A stretch of DNA of 11,476 bases, taken from contig CAVHXA010000060.1 in NCBI GenBank assembly GCA_963639765.1, forward strand, positions 1-11,476, given 5' to 3'. The notes under the pieces were generated by a model. The model was not told the DNA's origin and made no database searches. It saw nothing but the letters and a program-made list of their open reading frames with translations. The stretch is from CAVHXA01 sp963639765 (GTDB taxonomy: Bacteria > Bacillota > Clostridia > Oscillospirales > Oscillospiraceae). The position numbers and the translations under genes were made by a program. The stretch's first letter is position 1. Each line of letters starts with the position of its first letter. Positions 1 to 7,189 of this stretch are shown in pieces.

Positions 1-419
1 TTGCCCACGTTTTCCGCGCCTTGGTTCTTGTCAAGCTTTTCCGATTCGATTTTGTCAAACCAGCGTTTTGCGGGGTCTTCCGGTGGTTCTGTGCCGACAT
101 CCAGCGATTCTACAATTTTCAGCTTGTAAATATCAGATTTTGCAATGATGTCCCCGACACTCCATTGCAGTTCGCACTCTCCGTTCCCGGGCTGTGCAGA
201 ATCGGAAGAAGAAACCAGCCAGACGCATTTATGGTCGGCCACCTCCACTAAAACGGGATAGGCTTCCGTATCATTTGGCCTGCGGACTAGTAGCAGGGGC
301 TTCCCGTCCGGCCAATGTTTTTCAAAGTACGCGAGATTGAAAACGACAGAAACCGCTTCGTTTTCTCCCGCGTGCCCGATTACGATTTCCCGGTTGATCT
401 GCGCAGTGATATATCTCAT
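1..419 (-). CDS. BppU-like baseplate/tail fibre protein (3' end cut off by the window)
   Basis: An open frame of 139 codons starts at ATG 417-419 and runs off the window edge without a stop. A good ribosome binding site (GGGAGG, 7 nt before the ATG) fixes the start, which overlaps the stop of the upstream glycine-rich gene as ATGA. The first 105 or so residues look like the N-terminal beta-sandwich of Firmicutes baseplate upper proteins: a beta strand with ITAQINREI, then AVSVVFNLAYF, LLLVRRPND, VWLVSSSDS and a GECELQW strand followed by YKLKIVESL. A proline-rich linker (TEPPEDPAKRW) leads to KLDKNQGAENVG, a phrase that in related phage proteins comes shortly before a short C-terminal tail; this last point is from memory. 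Role: probable structural component at the tail tip that links the baseplate to receptor-binding parts. The family call is by pattern and not certain. Confidence 0.7.
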   Translation of the reverse strand, partial: MRYITAQINREIVIGHAGENEAVSVVFNLAYFEKHWPDGKPLLLVRRPNDTEAYPVLVEVADHKCVWLVSSSDSAQPGNGECELQWSVGDIIAKSDIYKLKIVESLDVGTEPPEDPAKRWFDKIESEKLDKNQGAENVG

Positions 420-1288
420 ACTGCAACCTCCCTATGATTTCGAATGATGACTATACCGGAACCGCCAGCGCCACCAGCAGTAGTTCTGCTGCTGTTATGC
501 TTAGACGTAAAACCAGCGCCACCACCACCACCAGTATTAGTTGTCCCAGCGCCACCAGCAATAGGCGTCCCATTCACAATGGTTCCACCATTGCCACCGC
601 CACCTTCGCCTCCAGTTCCACCAGCGCCATACCTAGAAGCGTTCAACTCAGCACCGCCACCTGCTCCAGCACCGGCATACAAATCGCCCGTTGTTTCGCC
701 AAACTCTCGCGTGGTCGTACCCTGACCAGTACCACCTTGATTGCCAAGAGCGTTGTTACCACCATTGGAACCATCGCTGCCGCCATTGCCAGCCGCATAT
801 GTGTAATTATCTTCATTGGCAAAACCACCAGCGCCACTGCCCGAACCACCGGCAACACCTTTAGAGGAGAGAGATACACTGGCCGAGCCCCTTTTGCCAC
901 CATCCACACTAAATCCAAAGGCGCTAGTGCTACCTCCGTCGGTCGCCTGATTTGTGTACCCATCTGTGCCTCCATTGCCGCCAGCGCCAACTACGATTTC
1001 GTAGCCGACAGCTTCAAGCGTAACGGATTCTTGCGTAGTGGTGTAACCACTGCCGCCACCAGAACTTCCACCAGCGTTACGACCACCAGAACCAATGGAA
1101 TAAGGACCACCGCCACCGCCGCCAACGAGGAACACGTCTACCGACATGCCCTTGGCTGGTGTGAATATGCCGCTCGTCAAGAACTTGATGCGCCAGTTCT
1201 TGCTGCTATCTTCTATCAGCTCGTATGTGCCGGTATAGGTAAACTTTGGCAGTTTGCTCACAGCGGGCGTTGTAAGATTGAATATCAC
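416..1288 (-). CDS. Glycine-rich tail fibre/adhesin protein
   Basis: A 290-residue protein. The start is GTG at 1288: the frame has a stop (TAG) four codons upstream and no ATG, and AGGGGG lies 8 nt before the GTG. Residues 1-55 form a short beta-rich leader (WRIKFLTSGIFTP, then VDVFLVGGGGGG). Residues 56-280 are dominated by Gly-Gly-X and Gly-X-Gly runs such as GAGGNGG and GGTGGEGGGGNGG, ending in the hydrophobic strand GSGIVIIR. Such arrays are known in T-even gp38 adhesins, where they pack as a sandwich of polyglycine-II helices and the loops at the tip touch the receptor. By analogy this is a probable receptor-binding or tip protein. It sits between a carbohydrate-binding fibre and a BppU-like gene, and its last four bases overlap the next gene. 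Its C-terminal strand resembles that of the larger hub-adhesin gene (GADGIILIYY). The structural analogy is inference. Confidence 0.75.
   Translation of the reverse strand: MIFNLTTPAVSKLPKFTYTGTYELIEDSSKNWRIKFLTSGIFTPAKGMSVDVFLVGGGGGGPYSIGSGGRNAGGSSGGGSGYTTTQESVTLEAVGYEIVVGAGGNGGTDGYTNQATDGGSTSAFGFSVDGGKRGSASVSLSSKGVAGGSGSGAGGFANEDNYTYAAGNGGSDGSNGGNNALGNQGGTGQGTTTREFGETTGDLYAGAGAGGGAELNASRYGAGGTGGEGGGGNGGTIVNGTPIAGGAGTTNTGGGGGAGFTSKHNSSRTTAGGAGGSGIVIIRNHREVAV
464..990. repeat. Short DNA repeats inside the glycine-rich gene (CCAGCGCCA and (ACC)n)
   Basis: The 9-mer CCAGCGCCA (plus strand) occurs exactly at 465, 513, 546, 621, 828 and 981. It encodes the Gly-Ala-Gly phrase of the glycine-rich protein. 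Next to the second copy is an in-frame run of ACC triplets (about 519-533) encoding consecutive glycines. The repeats follow from the protein composition, but they are long enough to allow slippage or recombination that keeps the reading frame. Confidence 0.7.
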
Positions 1289-1300
1289 ACCATCATCCCC

Positions 1301-2218
1301 CTATCCAAAAATCAACACGTTGACCGCCAGTGCTTCCGTGGGCGTGTCCTCACAGGTGAAGGTCAGCGTACCAGCGCCCTGCGCTGTACAGCGGATACCC
1401 GCTTCTGCGTATGCAATATAGCTGTCCGGTGCTGCCGTAATGATGATGATGGCACTCGCCGTCACGCCGTCAACCGACACGGTCTGCTTTAGGGTCGATG
1501 TGTTCCACCCAGTCGTTAACAACGTGGCGGTTTTGGTGGTAGGCTTATCGGCCTTGTTTCCCCACGTTGTTTTTTCTGCATCGGAAACAAGCCGATGCGC
1601 GGAATCCTCCGCTAACTCGCTTAAATTTGTGGGAATGTCGCTCGGTTCAGCCTTGCCGTTCCATGCGTCTTTTTCTGTCGTTGTCACATGGATATCAGTG
1701 TTGACCGCATGCGCATTCAGCGCCAGTTGTACAGCGTTCGCGGCTTGGTCTGCATAACCGAAAACATCTTGTTCCTTGCTGTCCGGGTCATATACGGTTT
1801 TCGTCATGTCACCCGCACCGGTCCCGTCCGCGCCTTTCTGTGCAATCAGCAACCAATACTCTGCGTTGGGTGGAAGTACGCCCGTACAGGCGGCGATGCA
1901 GCGATAGGTTGAGCCGCTGCGCGTCACCATATTGCCGACGGCATATGTTTTTGTTGCATCATAGGGTGCGCATTCCTGCATTGCTTCTGCGGCGGATTTG
2001 GCTTCATCCGCCGATTCTTTTGCAAGCGTAGCAGATGCCGCCGCATCTGATGCAGATAGTGTCGCCTGTTTGGCTTTTTCGGTGGCGGTTTGGGCATTTT
2101 CTTCAATCATCTGTGCGCCATCGTTAAGCACCCATCCGGCCACCTGTTCCCACTGGTCGCCAGTAAAAGCGGAATCTTTAAAATTTAAGGTCACACCATC
2201 AATTGTAATCTGCGACAT
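1301..2218 (-). CDS. Tail fibre protein with coiled coil and carbohydrate-binding-like module
   Basis: A 305-residue protein whose ATG overlaps the preceding stop by one base (TAATG), with AAAGGA upstream. Domains seen in order: a short N-terminal attachment segment (1-30); an alanine-rich coiled coil (about 32-82) likely to trimerise; a chitin-binding (CBM5/12)-like module at about 84-127 with the typical ATKTYAVGNMV, STYRCIA and YWLLIA pattern; the phrase GAGDMTKTVYDP (134-145), common in Firmicutes phage fibres; two copies of an E-K-x-x-W motif (TEKDAWNGKA near 181-190 and AEKTTWGNKA near 214-223); and a compact beta-rich C-terminal domain (about 225-305). Role: side or tip fibre contacting cell-surface glycans. 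It lies in the receptor-recognition block between two glycine-rich genes. Fibre assignment is firm; the glycan target is not known. Confidence 0.85.
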   Translation of the reverse strand: MSQITIDGVTLNFKDSAFTGDQWEQVAGWVLNDGAQMIEENAQTATEKAKQATLSASDAAASATLAKESADEAKSAAEAMQECAPYDATKTYAVGNMVTRSGSTYRCIAACTGVLPPNAEYWLLIAQKGADGTGAGDMTKTVYDPDSKEQDVFGYADQAANAVQLALNAHAVNTDIHVTTTEKDAWNGKAEPSDIPTNLSELAEDSAHRLVSDAEKTTWGNKADKPTTKTATLLTTGWNTSTLKQTVSVDGVTASAIIIITAAPDSYIAYAEAGIRCTAQGAGTLTFTCEDTPTEALAVNVLIFG

Positions 2219-4686
2219 TACTCTGTTTCCTTTCCGTAATAGATCAAGATTATCCCGTCTGCGCCGTTGCCGCCGTTAGAGCCAGCACCACCAACACCGC
2301 CAGCGTAATTGACAACATAACCATCATCGCTGTCTTGCGTGTAGCCACCTGCACCGCCACCAGAGCCGCCATTTCCACCGTTGCCGCCGCAGCCTTTAAC
2401 CGTTGCATCAGCGCCCGCTATAGTCGCATTAACGCCAGCAGCCCCAACGAGAGCATTGTTGTTCGTGCCGTTTGCCGCAATTACAGCGCCACTCCCGTAT
2501 CCATAATGGGATGTCCGGGTAAATGGGTCGGTTGCGCTGATTTGGCCGCTAAACATCGTTGTTTGAGATGTTCTGTCGCCGCCGGATGCCCACATCGCGA
2601 TTGAGCAATAACCGCTTCCGGATATCGTGCAAGACCCGCTTAATGTTGTCCATCCTGATGACTTGCTACCCTGCAATGTCACGGTTTTAGAGCTGCCGCC
2701 AAGGGTAATTTTGATGTACATGGCGTACTCATAATAGCTGCTTGGCTTGTCTACGCTGACGTTAAACGTGACACTGCCGCCGGATGCATAATAGCTTACA
2801 GTTAGATAGATTGCGGGGCTGTAATTTGTCCAGCGGACACCGGACACAAGTGTTCCGCTGCTCCCGCCGCCCATTTCGGATTGAGAATCTGCTTTTTTCG
2901 TGCCCCCGATATATGTTGTGTCATCATAGATAACGCTACCCGCGTCACCGTCTGATCCGCCGCCCTTTCCGCCAGCCTGTCCGGATTCTCCCGGCGCACC
3001 ATAAACATTTACGGGTGTCAAAAAGTCTTGAAATCCGCTATAAGACGGAGAGCCGTCAGCGGTGGTCAGTGTAATATCTGTGCCATCTTTCGTGTAGCTG
3101 ATGGTGGAATTGGTTCCGGCCTCACCGTTCGGGCTATCCTGTGTGCCGCCTGATCCCCCAGTGCCTACTACGCAATCAAAGGTAAGACCTCCGCAGCTCT
3201 CGCCGATAATTGGCTCAATGATCTTTCCACCAAGACCGCCGACACCCGGAATGCCACCTGTACCGCCGCGTTTGTAATTCCCGGCTGCGGTTTCGCCGGT
3301 TCCGCCCGTGCCGCCGATGCTGCCGCCATGCCCACCACCAATCAGTACCGCGCGGCATTTATCTGCGTTTGCGGGTAACGTCACTGTCTGCGACGCGGTA
3401 ACAACGATAACGTCTGTGTAGTCGTTGCCCCATGTCGGCGCATAGTCGGCAATGATTGTCGCCGACCCTTTTAAAACATTAGAGCCAACAAGTGACAATT
3501 CACTGATTAACCCAGATGTCGCGTCATCATACGGATCGTTAAAGCTGACCGCATCACCAGCCCGCTCACCGTTAGACACAATGTCCATTTTTATGGTTTT
3601 GGCGCTGGTGTAATATGAGTACAGCCGCTCAACAACGTTGTTGCTGTTGGCGCGAGAAACTAAAGTTGCGTCCGTCACCGTTACGGTGTTATCTTCATCA
3701 GCGTTTTTGTCACCCTTAAATCGCTCAACTGTTGTATGAGTGTACTTGTAGCCGGTCAGCGTAATACTGCCAGTCGCCGTGACAATAGCGTAGTTGATCC
3801 CGCTTTCCAAGATTTCGCCGTTGTCCACTGACAAGTTATGCATCGGCTCGGAAAATTCAACAAGCATTCCGGTCAAAGACGCGCCAGCCGGTGACGTAAA
3901 CGCTTCATCCGGCAAAACGACAGAACCCTCATATAGCGTTGTTTGTTCGTCTGACGTGCCCTTGTTTAAGTAGGCGTGTTCCAGCACAGACACCTTGGTG
4001 ACCATTTCGGGATACTCGACACTACCGCCTACATAAATACGACTATCGGGGATATCTGTTGTTGTGGTAGATGACAAGACGGTAATAAACATATCGCCGC
4101 TTGCGTCCTTTTTGACCGTCGCGCCCATCGCAAAAAGGACTTGATGGAGATTTTCCCGCCGCGTGGCGATTGGAAGCCAACCGTAAACCTTTTGGTTAGC
4201 GATCGTCTCGTCAATCGAATACGACACCAAGCCGCCGATAATATCAGCCACAATGTCAGAAAAGATGTCTGTTCCGGTATAGTACAGTCCGCCGTAGTGC
4301 TTGGATTTGCCAAGCAGCCCGATACCGGAAACACACGAGATTGAGTAAAGGTTCTTTTTCACGCGTAAGCATTTTTGCATGAAAAACTTGCCGATCAGCA
4401 CGCCCTTGTGATAATACAACACCGCCCGTCCGTACCTGTACTGCGATGGATTGGATGCCAGAACCGTAATAAACGGGCGACACCCCAAAATCAAGCTATC
4501 CGACGACATAATTCCGTGACTATCAGACGGCTTTAGAATTGTTGGACACCTGATGGTGGGGTCGATTCGCGCGTCAAGCACATCGTATTCCAACTCCGTG
4601 CCGGTCATAGATTCAACAAGGAGTACGTTTACCGATTCGATTTTGCAATCAAGGTAAGTATCTTCAAGCGTTGTAATTTTGTTCAT
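2218..4686 (-). CDS. Tail hub protein (Tal/gp27-like) fused to a glycine-rich adhesin-like region
   Basis: An 822-residue protein starting at ATG 4686, with GAGGTG five bases upstream and 2 bp after the previous stop. Residues 1 to about 420 contain few glycine runs and look like a baseplate hub: beta-rich start, IGKFFMQKCLRVKKNLYSISC, a GLLGKSKHYGGLY segment, and LPIATRRENLHQVLFAMGA, typical of tail-associated hub proteins next to the tape measure gene. From about 425 the protein changes: QTVTLPANADKCRAVLIGGGHGG leads into GGTGG/GGLGG arrays (450-600). A tyrosine/serine-rich beta segment (about 606-720) interrupts these, and a second glycine array follows (about 730-811), ending GADGIILIYYGKE. 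Position directly after the tape measure and Dit-like genes supports the hub role. The fused C-terminal part is probably the receptor-binding tip. No lytic (peptidase or lysozyme) motif is apparent. Confidence 0.8.
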   Translation of the reverse strand: MNKITTLEDTYLDCKIESVNVLLVESMTGTELEYDVLDARIDPTIRCPTILKPSDSHGIMSSDSLILGCRPFITVLASNPSQYRYGRAVLYYHKGVLIGKFFMQKCLRVKKNLYSISCVSGIGLLGKSKHYGGLYYTGTDIFSDIVADIIGGLVSYSIDETIANQKVYGWLPIATRRENLHQVLFAMGATVKKDASGDMFITVLSSTTTTDIPDSRIYVGGSVEYPEMVTKVSVLEHAYLNKGTSDEQTTLYEGSVVLPDEAFTSPAGASLTGMLVEFSEPMHNLSVDNGEILESGINYAIVTATGSITLTGYKYTHTTVERFKGDKNADEDNTVTVTDATLVSRANSNNVVERLYSYYTSAKTIKMDIVSNGERAGDAVSFNDPYDDATSGLISELSLVGSNVLKGSATIIADYAPTWGNDYTDVIVVTASQTVTLPANADKCRAVLIGGGHGGSIGGTGGTGETAAGNYKRGGTGGIPGVGGLGGKIIEPIIGESCGGLTFDCVVGTGGSGGTQDSPNGEAGTNSTISYTKDGTDITLTTADGSPSYSGFQDFLTPVNVYGAPGESGQAGGKGGGSDGDAGSVIYDDTTYIGGTKKADSQSEMGGGSSGTLVSGVRWTNYSPAIYLTVSYYASGGSVTFNVSVDKPSSYYEYAMYIKITLGGSSKTVTLQGSKSSGWTTLSGSCTISGSGYCSIAMWASGGDRTSQTTMFSGQISATDPFTRTSHYGYGSGAVIAANGTNNNALVGAAGVNATIAGADATVKGCGGNGGNGGSGGGAGGYTQDSDDGYVVNYAGGVGGAGSNGGNGADGIILIYYGKETE

Positions 4687-4688
4687 GC

Positions 4689-5063
4689 CTACACCTCAGA
4701 AAACGTAACAACGATCCCCGTCCAGTAATCCACGCCAGTGCCGCCAGTGCCGCGAAAAACCGTTTCGCTGGTATCCATGTAGGCTTCAACAGTTCGGCTT
4801 CCACCTGCTTTTGCATCGTAGTATTGCAGCAAAAGCGGCTGCGTGCCGTGTATTGCTGTAAGAAGTTTGGATTGCTGCTGTTCGGTAAGCGGCATACAGG
4901 TGGCTTGCCCTCGTGCTTTGACGGCGATAGTGTCTTGCACCATGTCTCCGTTTTTCATTGTGCCGCCATTGCCGCCATCAATCTTTTCGTAGGAACAAAC
5001 AAATCCCGTTGGCGTAAAATACGAGGTATAATCGATGCCGTTGATAAAAATAGGCTTTGTCAT
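4689..5063 (-). CDS. Small tail protein, Dit-like (distal tail)
   Basis: A 124-residue protein beginning MTKPIFINGIDYTSYF, with GAGGT five bases before the ATG and 3 bp after the tape measure stop. It is predicted to be mostly beta (repeated short polar/hydrophobic strands: IFINGIDYTSYF, DTIAVKARGQA, PLLLQYYDAKA, TGIVVTFSEV). The place between tape measure and hub genes is where siphoviruses carry Dit, the ring that connects tube and hub. At 124 residues it is shorter than most Dit proteins and would correspond to the N-terminal ring domain only, with no galectin-like C-terminal domain. I do not recognise a specific family, so the Dit label rests mainly on position and size. Confidence 0.6.
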   Translation of the reverse strand: MTKPIFINGIDYTSYFTPTGFVCSYEKIDGGNGGTMKNGDMVQDTIAVKARGQATCMPLTEQQQSKLLTAIHGTQPLLLQYYDAKAGGSRTVEAYMDTSETVFRGTGGTGVDYWTGIVVTFSEV

Positions 5064-5066
5064 GCT

Positions 5067-6926
5067 TTACCTCACAAACGATTTTCCATGCCGCGTGTTC
5101 TCGGCTTGATTATAGCTGTATGTCTTTCTGGCCAAAACAGCGCCGTCAAGCTCAAGCGTGATGGGAATAGTGATAGGCTGCGCCGCAGCTCCGGCATATG
5201 CCAGTTGGGGAACCGCCATGCTGGACGTGCCAAAATTGCCAACATTAACGCCCATGTCCATTGAGCCAACCGCCATAGCGTTTCGGACTTGCCCCGTGAC
5301 ACTGTCCACTTTGCGCATTAGAGACGGCAGTCCATTATCAAGACCGTTTGCAGCACCCTCCAAAACGCGCCGGAACACTGTGTTAGACCACTTTGATGGA
5401 CTATGCTCGTCAAATCCGTTTTTCCCGGTAAACCAGCCTTTGATTTTGTCAACCACACCGGAAACTTTGTCCTTCAACCAACCAACGGTGTCGCTGATGC
5501 CGTTCCAGATGCCTTTCAGCAGATTTGCACCGACATCGACAATTTCACCCATCAGGCCATCAAAGGCTTCGACAATTCCGGTAACAATTTTCGGTACTGC
5601 TTTTACAATTTCCACGATAATGGTAGGCAGATTCTCAATTAACGCGACAAACAGCTGAACGCCAGCCGCCATTATCTCTCCGCTAAACTCAAGCAGACCG
5701 GAAACAAGCCCAACAATAATATCAGGCAGTGCCGCGATCAATGTCGGCAAAGATTCTATCAAGCCCTGTGCAAGACTTGTCATAATCTGTAATGCTGCAT
5801 CCAGAAGCATGGGCAGGTTTTCCACCAAGCCATTGACCAGGGACAGAATGATCTGGACGCTGCTCTCCACCAGTTTCGGCGTGTTGTCTGCCAGCCGTTC
5901 TGCAATGATGGAAATAATCTGGAAAGCGCAATCTATAATTGCGTCCATGTTGTCCAAAATTCCATCTACCAGCGCAAAAACCAAATCGATTCCCGCCGTA
6001 AGGATAGTTGGGAGATTGTCCGTAATCGTCTGCACAACCATCGGGACGATCTTTTCAGACGCAGACGAAATAAATTTAGAAACGCCCTGAATCGTTGTTT
6101 CGATTCGCGGAATGAGATTCTGCCCAGCAGTTACCGCGCTATCTATAAACGCATCCATCCGAGCACCGATATCTGCCTCGTCATCTGCAAAAGCCAACAC
6201 AAGGTTTTCCCATGCGGCTTTCATCGACGCAACGCTGCCTTGAATAGTCCCGGCAGCCTCGTCAGCTGCATAACCCGCAAGCCCTTGCATATCGATGTAA
6301 TCCACAAGGGCTTTTTGCGCGTCGGCAAGGTTATCAATCTGGTAATCGGTAGCATGTCCATTCGCTTCGTTCCAGTCGTTCACCTTGTCGATAAGCTCCT
6401 GAAATCCCTCTTTTGTCGGGGTAATACCAAGCTGCAAGTTGTCAAGCATGGTATAGTTGGATTTCATGATACCGTTAAAGGCATTTTGGACGGCTTCCTG
6501 TGAATTTCCGGTCGCCGCGACGACATCGGCCTCTGCCGTGATGATGCGGTCTGCAAGCTCTGCTGCTGCCGCTTCATCGCCGCCAAGCGCGGTTTTTAAG
6601 CCGGTCGCAAATCCGTTGACCTGTTGCAAATATTCATTTTGGCTCATTTGCACAGCGCCATATGCATTTGCAGCTTTTTCCGCAATAAAATCATATGCGT
6701 CGCCAAACATAAGCTCCGCACCACCAACAAGTTGCTCATATTCGCCATAACTTTCAACGGCCTGTTTCGTCAGGGCGACTACTGCTCCGGCTGCGGCGGT
6801 AACTGCCGCAGCGCCGACCTTTGCAGCGGTGGAAAGACCGCTTTTGAACTTATCGGACAGTGTTTCAACGTTCTCGCTTGCCTGATCGTCAACGCTGATT
6901 TTCACAAACAAATCAAGCAAATTCAT
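5067..6926 (-). CDS. Tail tape measure protein
   Basis: A 619-residue protein starting at ATG 6926, with a near-consensus GGAGGTG five bases upstream; the ATG overlaps the stop of the tail chaperone extension (ATGA). Features: N-terminal segment with an Ala/Val-rich helix (about 33-56); helical region with ELMFGDAYDFIAEKAANA (71-88) and ITPTKEGFQELIDKVNDWNE (168-187), typical of Firmicutes tape measure proteins; a hydrophobic region with 22-residue repeats (304-435); an amphipathic helical part (about 465-500); the motif NGFDEHSPSKWSN (503-515) common near the C-terminus of this family; and a beta-rich end. It spans the tube lumen and sets tail length. At roughly 0.15 nm per residue it would allow at most about 90 nm of tail. 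It is short for a siphovirus tape measure. No peptidase or lytic domain is visible. Confidence 0.95.
   Translation of the reverse strand: MNLLDLFVKISVDDQASENVETLSDKFKSGLSTAAKVGAAAVTAAAGAVVALTKQAVESYGEYEQLVGGAELMFGDAYDFIAEKAANAYGAVQMSQNEYLQQVNGFATGLKTALGGDEAAAAELADRIITAEADVVAATGNSQEAVQNAFNGIMKSNYTMLDNLQLGITPTKEGFQELIDKVNDWNEANGHATDYQIDNLADAQKALVDYIDMQGLAGYAADEAAGTIQGSVASMKAAWENLVLAFADDEADIGARMDAFIDSAVTAGQNLIPRIETTIQGVSKFISSASEKIVPMVVQTITDNLPTILTAGIDLVFALVDGILDNMDAIIDCAFQIISIIAERLADNTPKLVESSVQIILSLVNGLVENLPMLLDAALQIMTSLAQGLIESLPTLIAALPDIIVGLVSGLLEFSGEIMAAGVQLFVALIENLPTIIVEIVKAVPKIVTGIVEAFDGLMGEIVDVGANLLKGIWNGISDTVGWLKDKVSGVVDKIKGWFTGKNGFDEHSPSKWSNTVFRRVLEGAANGLDNGLPSLMRKVDSVTGQVRNAMAVGSMDMGVNVGNFGTSSMAVPQLAYAGAAAQPITIPITLELDGAVLARKTYSYNQAENTRHGKSFVR
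5622..6017 (-). repeat. Six 22-residue (66-bp) repeats in the tape measure protein
   Basis: Residues 304-435 fall into six 22-residue units starting at residues 304, 326, 348, 370, 392 and 414. Their first residues are NLPTIL, NMDAII, NTPKLV, NLPMLL, SLPTLI and FSGEIM. Each unit ends near a G-[IL]-[IVL]-[DE] or similar and carries regularly spaced Ile/Leu/Val. A further NLPTII follows at 432, out of register by four residues. DNA identity between units is low, so these are old repeats. Confidence 0.75.
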
Positions 6927-7189
6927 TCGTTCACCTCCAGTCCGCCAATAATGGTTTTCATGTGAGCGATGATTTCATCGCTCGTGCGCGTTTCTTCTTT
7001 CTGCGGTATGGCAAAATCCACATATCGCGCCTGCAAATAAGACCCGCCTACATTTTTTGCCGTGTTCTCCGCAATGATCCGGAGCGCATCAGTCACATAA
7101 ATGCGATACACAAGCCTGTCTTGCCGTTCTTTATACTTGGCCAGACAGTACTGTAAAAACGGCCTTACTCTTTGGCTTCCTCTGTACTC
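6923..7189 (-). CDS. Tail assembly chaperone frameshift extension (gpT part of gpGT)
   Basis: An 88-residue stretch in the -1 frame relative to gpG, ending at TGA 6923-6925, with no ATG near its start and no convincing ribosome binding site. The frame stays open upstream through much of gpG (to about 7444), as expected if it is reached by frameshift. The part beyond the gpG stop is clearly coding: LAKYKERQDRLVYRIYVTDAL, ENTAKNVGGSYLQARYVDF and a charged end (EIIAHMKTIIGG). This pattern is familiar from the C-terminal T domain of clostridial phage tail chaperones just ahead of the tape measure gene. A slip at the GGGG near 7189-7192 would give a fusion of 124 gpG residues plus 88 T residues (212 in all). 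The T domain would recruit tube subunits while gpG coats the tape measure. The exact slip point is inferred. Confidence 0.75.
   Translation of the reverse strand, partial: EYRGSQRVRPFLQYCLAKYKERQDRLVYRIYVTDALRIIAENTAKNVGGSYLQARYVDFAIPQKEETRTSDEIIAHMKTIIGGLEVNE

Noticed and set aside
464..990. CRISPR-like array from the spaced CCAGCGCCA copies
   Set aside because: The repeat is 9 bp with irregular spacing, and it codes for Gly-Ala-Gly in a continuous reading frame.
434..1492. A 352-codon open frame on the plus strand across the glycine-rich gene
   Set aside because: Glycine codons GGN read on the other strand as NCC, which never gives a stop. The product is a Thr/Ser/Ala/Arg-rich low-complexity string with no ribosome binding site, and it spans two real minus-strand genes.
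1301..2218. Diversity-generating retroelement target in the fibre gene
   Set aside because: There is no reverse transcriptase, template repeat or C-type lectin end in the window.
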